A stretch of DNA of 64,000 nt from Climacteris rufus (taxonomy: Eukaryota; Chordata; Aves; Passeriformes; Climacteridae), in the NCBI GenBank assembly GCA_013398175.1, contig VZRZ01004645.1:124001-188000 (forward strand), written 5' to 3'. The notes below the pieces were generated by a model. The model searched no databases, was not told the DNA's origin, and saw only the letters and a list, made by a program, of their open reading frames with translations. A program made the position numbers and the translations under genes. The stretch's first letter is position 1. Each line of letters starts with the position of its first letter. Below are positions 61,701 through 64,000 of the stretch, piece after piece.

Positions 61701-63404
61701 ATGCAATGTTAATGAGCATGGTGTAAAAACATAAGAAGGTAAAGTGTAAAGCTGATTGGCAGTTACAGTGCTGTCTGTATACCTAACATTCTTCTTGGGC
61801 AAAAGAATTCGGGTTAAATTTTATCTTTTGTCTCAGTAGCTAATTTCTCAAGGTCTATTTCTAGAAACTTAATGAGCAAAACACACACACACAAAAAAAA
61901 TAAAAGAATTTACCTGTTTGATTTGGGGTGTAGTGGGAATTTTATTGCTTAATTATGCCTTAGAAAAACATGCTAAGGACATTTATAATAAAGTATCTGT
62001 GTTCTTTGTGTGTGGGAGAATGACTCTTTTCCTTTTATACATGCCATAAATCTCAGATTGTAGTCCTTTTTCTCTCCAGGCTATTAGGTTTCTGCAGACT
62101 GTATTTCATTCCTTAGCACCTATAGTTGCTTGGCAACAACATCTGATTTACATGAACCCAGCCCCGTGAATGAATAGTTACCTGGAACCTTTCTGTGCAG
62201 AAATCCTGAGAAACGTAGCAGTTCTCCCATTCACTATGACAATTATTAGGAAATATTAATTGCTTCTCTCTATTCATCTTTCTGTAGCCTTTGTTTTTCA
62301 GTTAAAGAGGAACAAACTGTATTCTCTGTTTGATTCTAGCCTTCCAGAGGTCACACAATTCATTTATAAATAATCCACTTGGAAAAGAGGAGGTTTATTA
62401 ATAACAGAAGGCTTTAGTGGTGCTCAGAGACCCAACTGGTACAAGTAGCCCCAGTGCTGTGTTCTTTAGGTACAGAAAGAATGAGGTTCAGAGGAGTGAA
62501 GTAACTCAGCACAGTCACATAGAGCAGGTCAGCATGTTTCTTTCTCTGTGAATAGGTCTGGTATAGTTTTTAGGGAGAAAAATGTTTCCCCCTTGATGTA
62601 TTTTCTTCTCTTCTTGATATTTGGAACTTAACTGAACAAACAAAATAAACAGATTTTCTGCTACCTCAGCCTAGTGTTTTGTGAGCAGTTACACCCTCCT
62701 ATCAATTAATTTCCTTCTTGTGAAGTACTTTTCAACCTGTAGGTTATTTCTATTGAGAAGAGTAGGAGGTATGAAAAAGAAAAATCAAGAAGAGAAATTC
62801 TTCACCAGCACTGAGTGAACACAAAATAGTCTTACTGGACTAGGAGATGGAAAGCTACAGGCAATATTTGTGGATACCAAAATAGTTGTAATAATTCTTT
62901 TGAAAAATGTTTGAAGAAAACACTCAAATTGCCTTGTTTTGTAAGTTCTTTTCTGTTTTTTGTCTGGCTTTGCATCCTTTGCAAAAATAAAACATTTCTT
63001 GAGCCTTGACTCTTTTCTGTTGCTTTTTCAGAGGCTTTTATTGATGTTGTTGATAAGACACAAAAGCTGGTGTGGAGTGAAGCAGAGCAGACCTGAGTTC
63101 TGGTATAGATCTGCTCTGCAAATCTAGATCCCAAACTGACTTTTCCCCCCAGGTTTGTGTTGGTTTGGGTTTCTTTAGAATCAAAATACTTGGTAGCATG
63201 TTCTTTCTTCTCATCACTCAAGTGGCATTCAAGGTCAGGTCATTGCACCCTGTGCCTTTTAATTATATCCTGTGGCTTTAGGTAATGCTGAACTTGCAGC
63301 TCATTATTATTATATTTTCTCCTGTGGACATGGCTTGCTATTGATGCTCATACTCTGCAGATTAACTAATGCAGAATCGAATGCATTTGTGATCTAAGTA
63401 ATGA
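58736..63404. other. No gene seen
   Basis: No exon, RNA gene or known repeat recognised, apart from a short CA run near 61880. Confidence 0.5.
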
Positions 63405-63500
63405 AGAGGCCTTTGTTCTATTCTTGGTTGTTCTTCTGATTTTGTGTGACCTTGGGTGGCTCATTTATCTCCTTGCTTGCTTTTCTCATTTTAACCTTCG
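63405..63500 (+). repeat. Possible MIR relic
   Basis: The stretch ttttgtgtgaccttgggtgg ctcatttatctccttgc followed by ttttctcattttaa resembles the conserved MIR core (gtgtgaccttgggcaagtca) and the adjoining part in the right order. Confidence 0.4.
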
Positions 63501-64000
63501 ATGGATGGTGTCGTATGTTGATTTGCCAATGCAATTTTCTATTTCCCTTAGAAGATTTGCAAGGTTGAATATTGCTGTATGAGGACAAATCTCTGTTGGA
63601 ATTGAAACTGTGTTTTTTGTGTTCCTAAATAACTCAGTAACAAGCATTATTTACTGATGTGCAATCTGTAAAGCCACATGTGGTACTTACACACAGCAGA
63701 GTTGTAATAGGCATGAGAGGGTGTGTATTTTGCTGAGTTTCAAGCACAAGTTTCTCATGTGTCAGAATATTTTGAGGAAATACTGAGCTGTGCTACAATG
63801 TTGACTACAGAGCACATTGAAAAAAAATTTGGTTTTAGTCAGTGAAGAATGCCTAAAGTAGCAGTGACCTCTTTTAAAACCATTTTTGGGGAATATCTTG
63901 CATGTTCCTGTCTCTGGGTGAATGTCTCACCTTAGCCTGGGAACTGAGCAGCAGGAATTGTAAGTTTGCATTTCCAGGGTTCCCAGAGACAGTGGGATGT
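63501..64000. other. No gene seen
   Basis: Window end. Nothing recognised, and no start of a following CpG-island gene is visible. Confidence 0.5.

Noticed and set aside
1..64000. CRISPR arrays, phage, operons or other prokaryotic systems
   Set aside because: The only gene is a vertebrate split gene. The few tandem repeats are short minisatellites without spacer structure.

Overview
This window is vertebrate genomic DNA, almost certainly from a songbird-type (passerine) bird. Three things support this. There is one split gene with GT-AG introns and a CpG-island first exon. There are many CR1 LINE fragments, the dominant retroposon of birds. There is also a tRNA-Ile-headed SINE with a CR1 tail (about 4148-4284), the architecture of the passerine TguSINE1 family. 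No prokaryotic-style genes, operons or CRISPR arrays are present.

The only gene I can recognise is XYLB (D-xylulose kinase, FGGY carbohydrate kinase family), on the + strand. Fifteen coding exons can be placed from the start codon at 5623 to a donor at 31144. They join in frame without a stop or frameshift and give 426 complete codons plus one base. Every junction is GT-AG and the phases agree throughout. From what I know of the roughly 536-residue human enzyme, the last 105-110 residues (about four exons) are missing here. I could not find them between 31144 and 64000. A 146-base assembly gap (32779-32924) lies in this stretch and could hide one of them.

Layout: 1-5.3 kb is upstream intergenic DNA with one CR1 fragment and the SINE. 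5.3-6.1 kb is a GC-rich promoter/first-exon island, preceded by a 6 x 16 bp minisatellite. 5.6-31.1 kb is XYLB exons 1-15; intron 1 carries two CR1 tails facing each other 3'-to-3', and intron 7 carries an internally deleted CR1 with endonuclease and reverse-transcriptase remnants. 31.1-64 kb has no recognised exon. It holds CR1 fragments (35.5, 44.1, 46.2 and 51.3-53.3 kb), an old antisense CR1/L3-like element (47.9-49.2 kb), possible MIR relics, an unidentified repeat present twice (55.4 and 58.6 kb), and a few unexplained open frames near 41.3-43.2 kb.

I see no clearly new biological system. The observations most worth a second look are the missing XYLB C-terminus next to an assembly gap, the promoter minisatellite, the unidentified two-copy repeat, and the divergent open frames near 41-43 kb.
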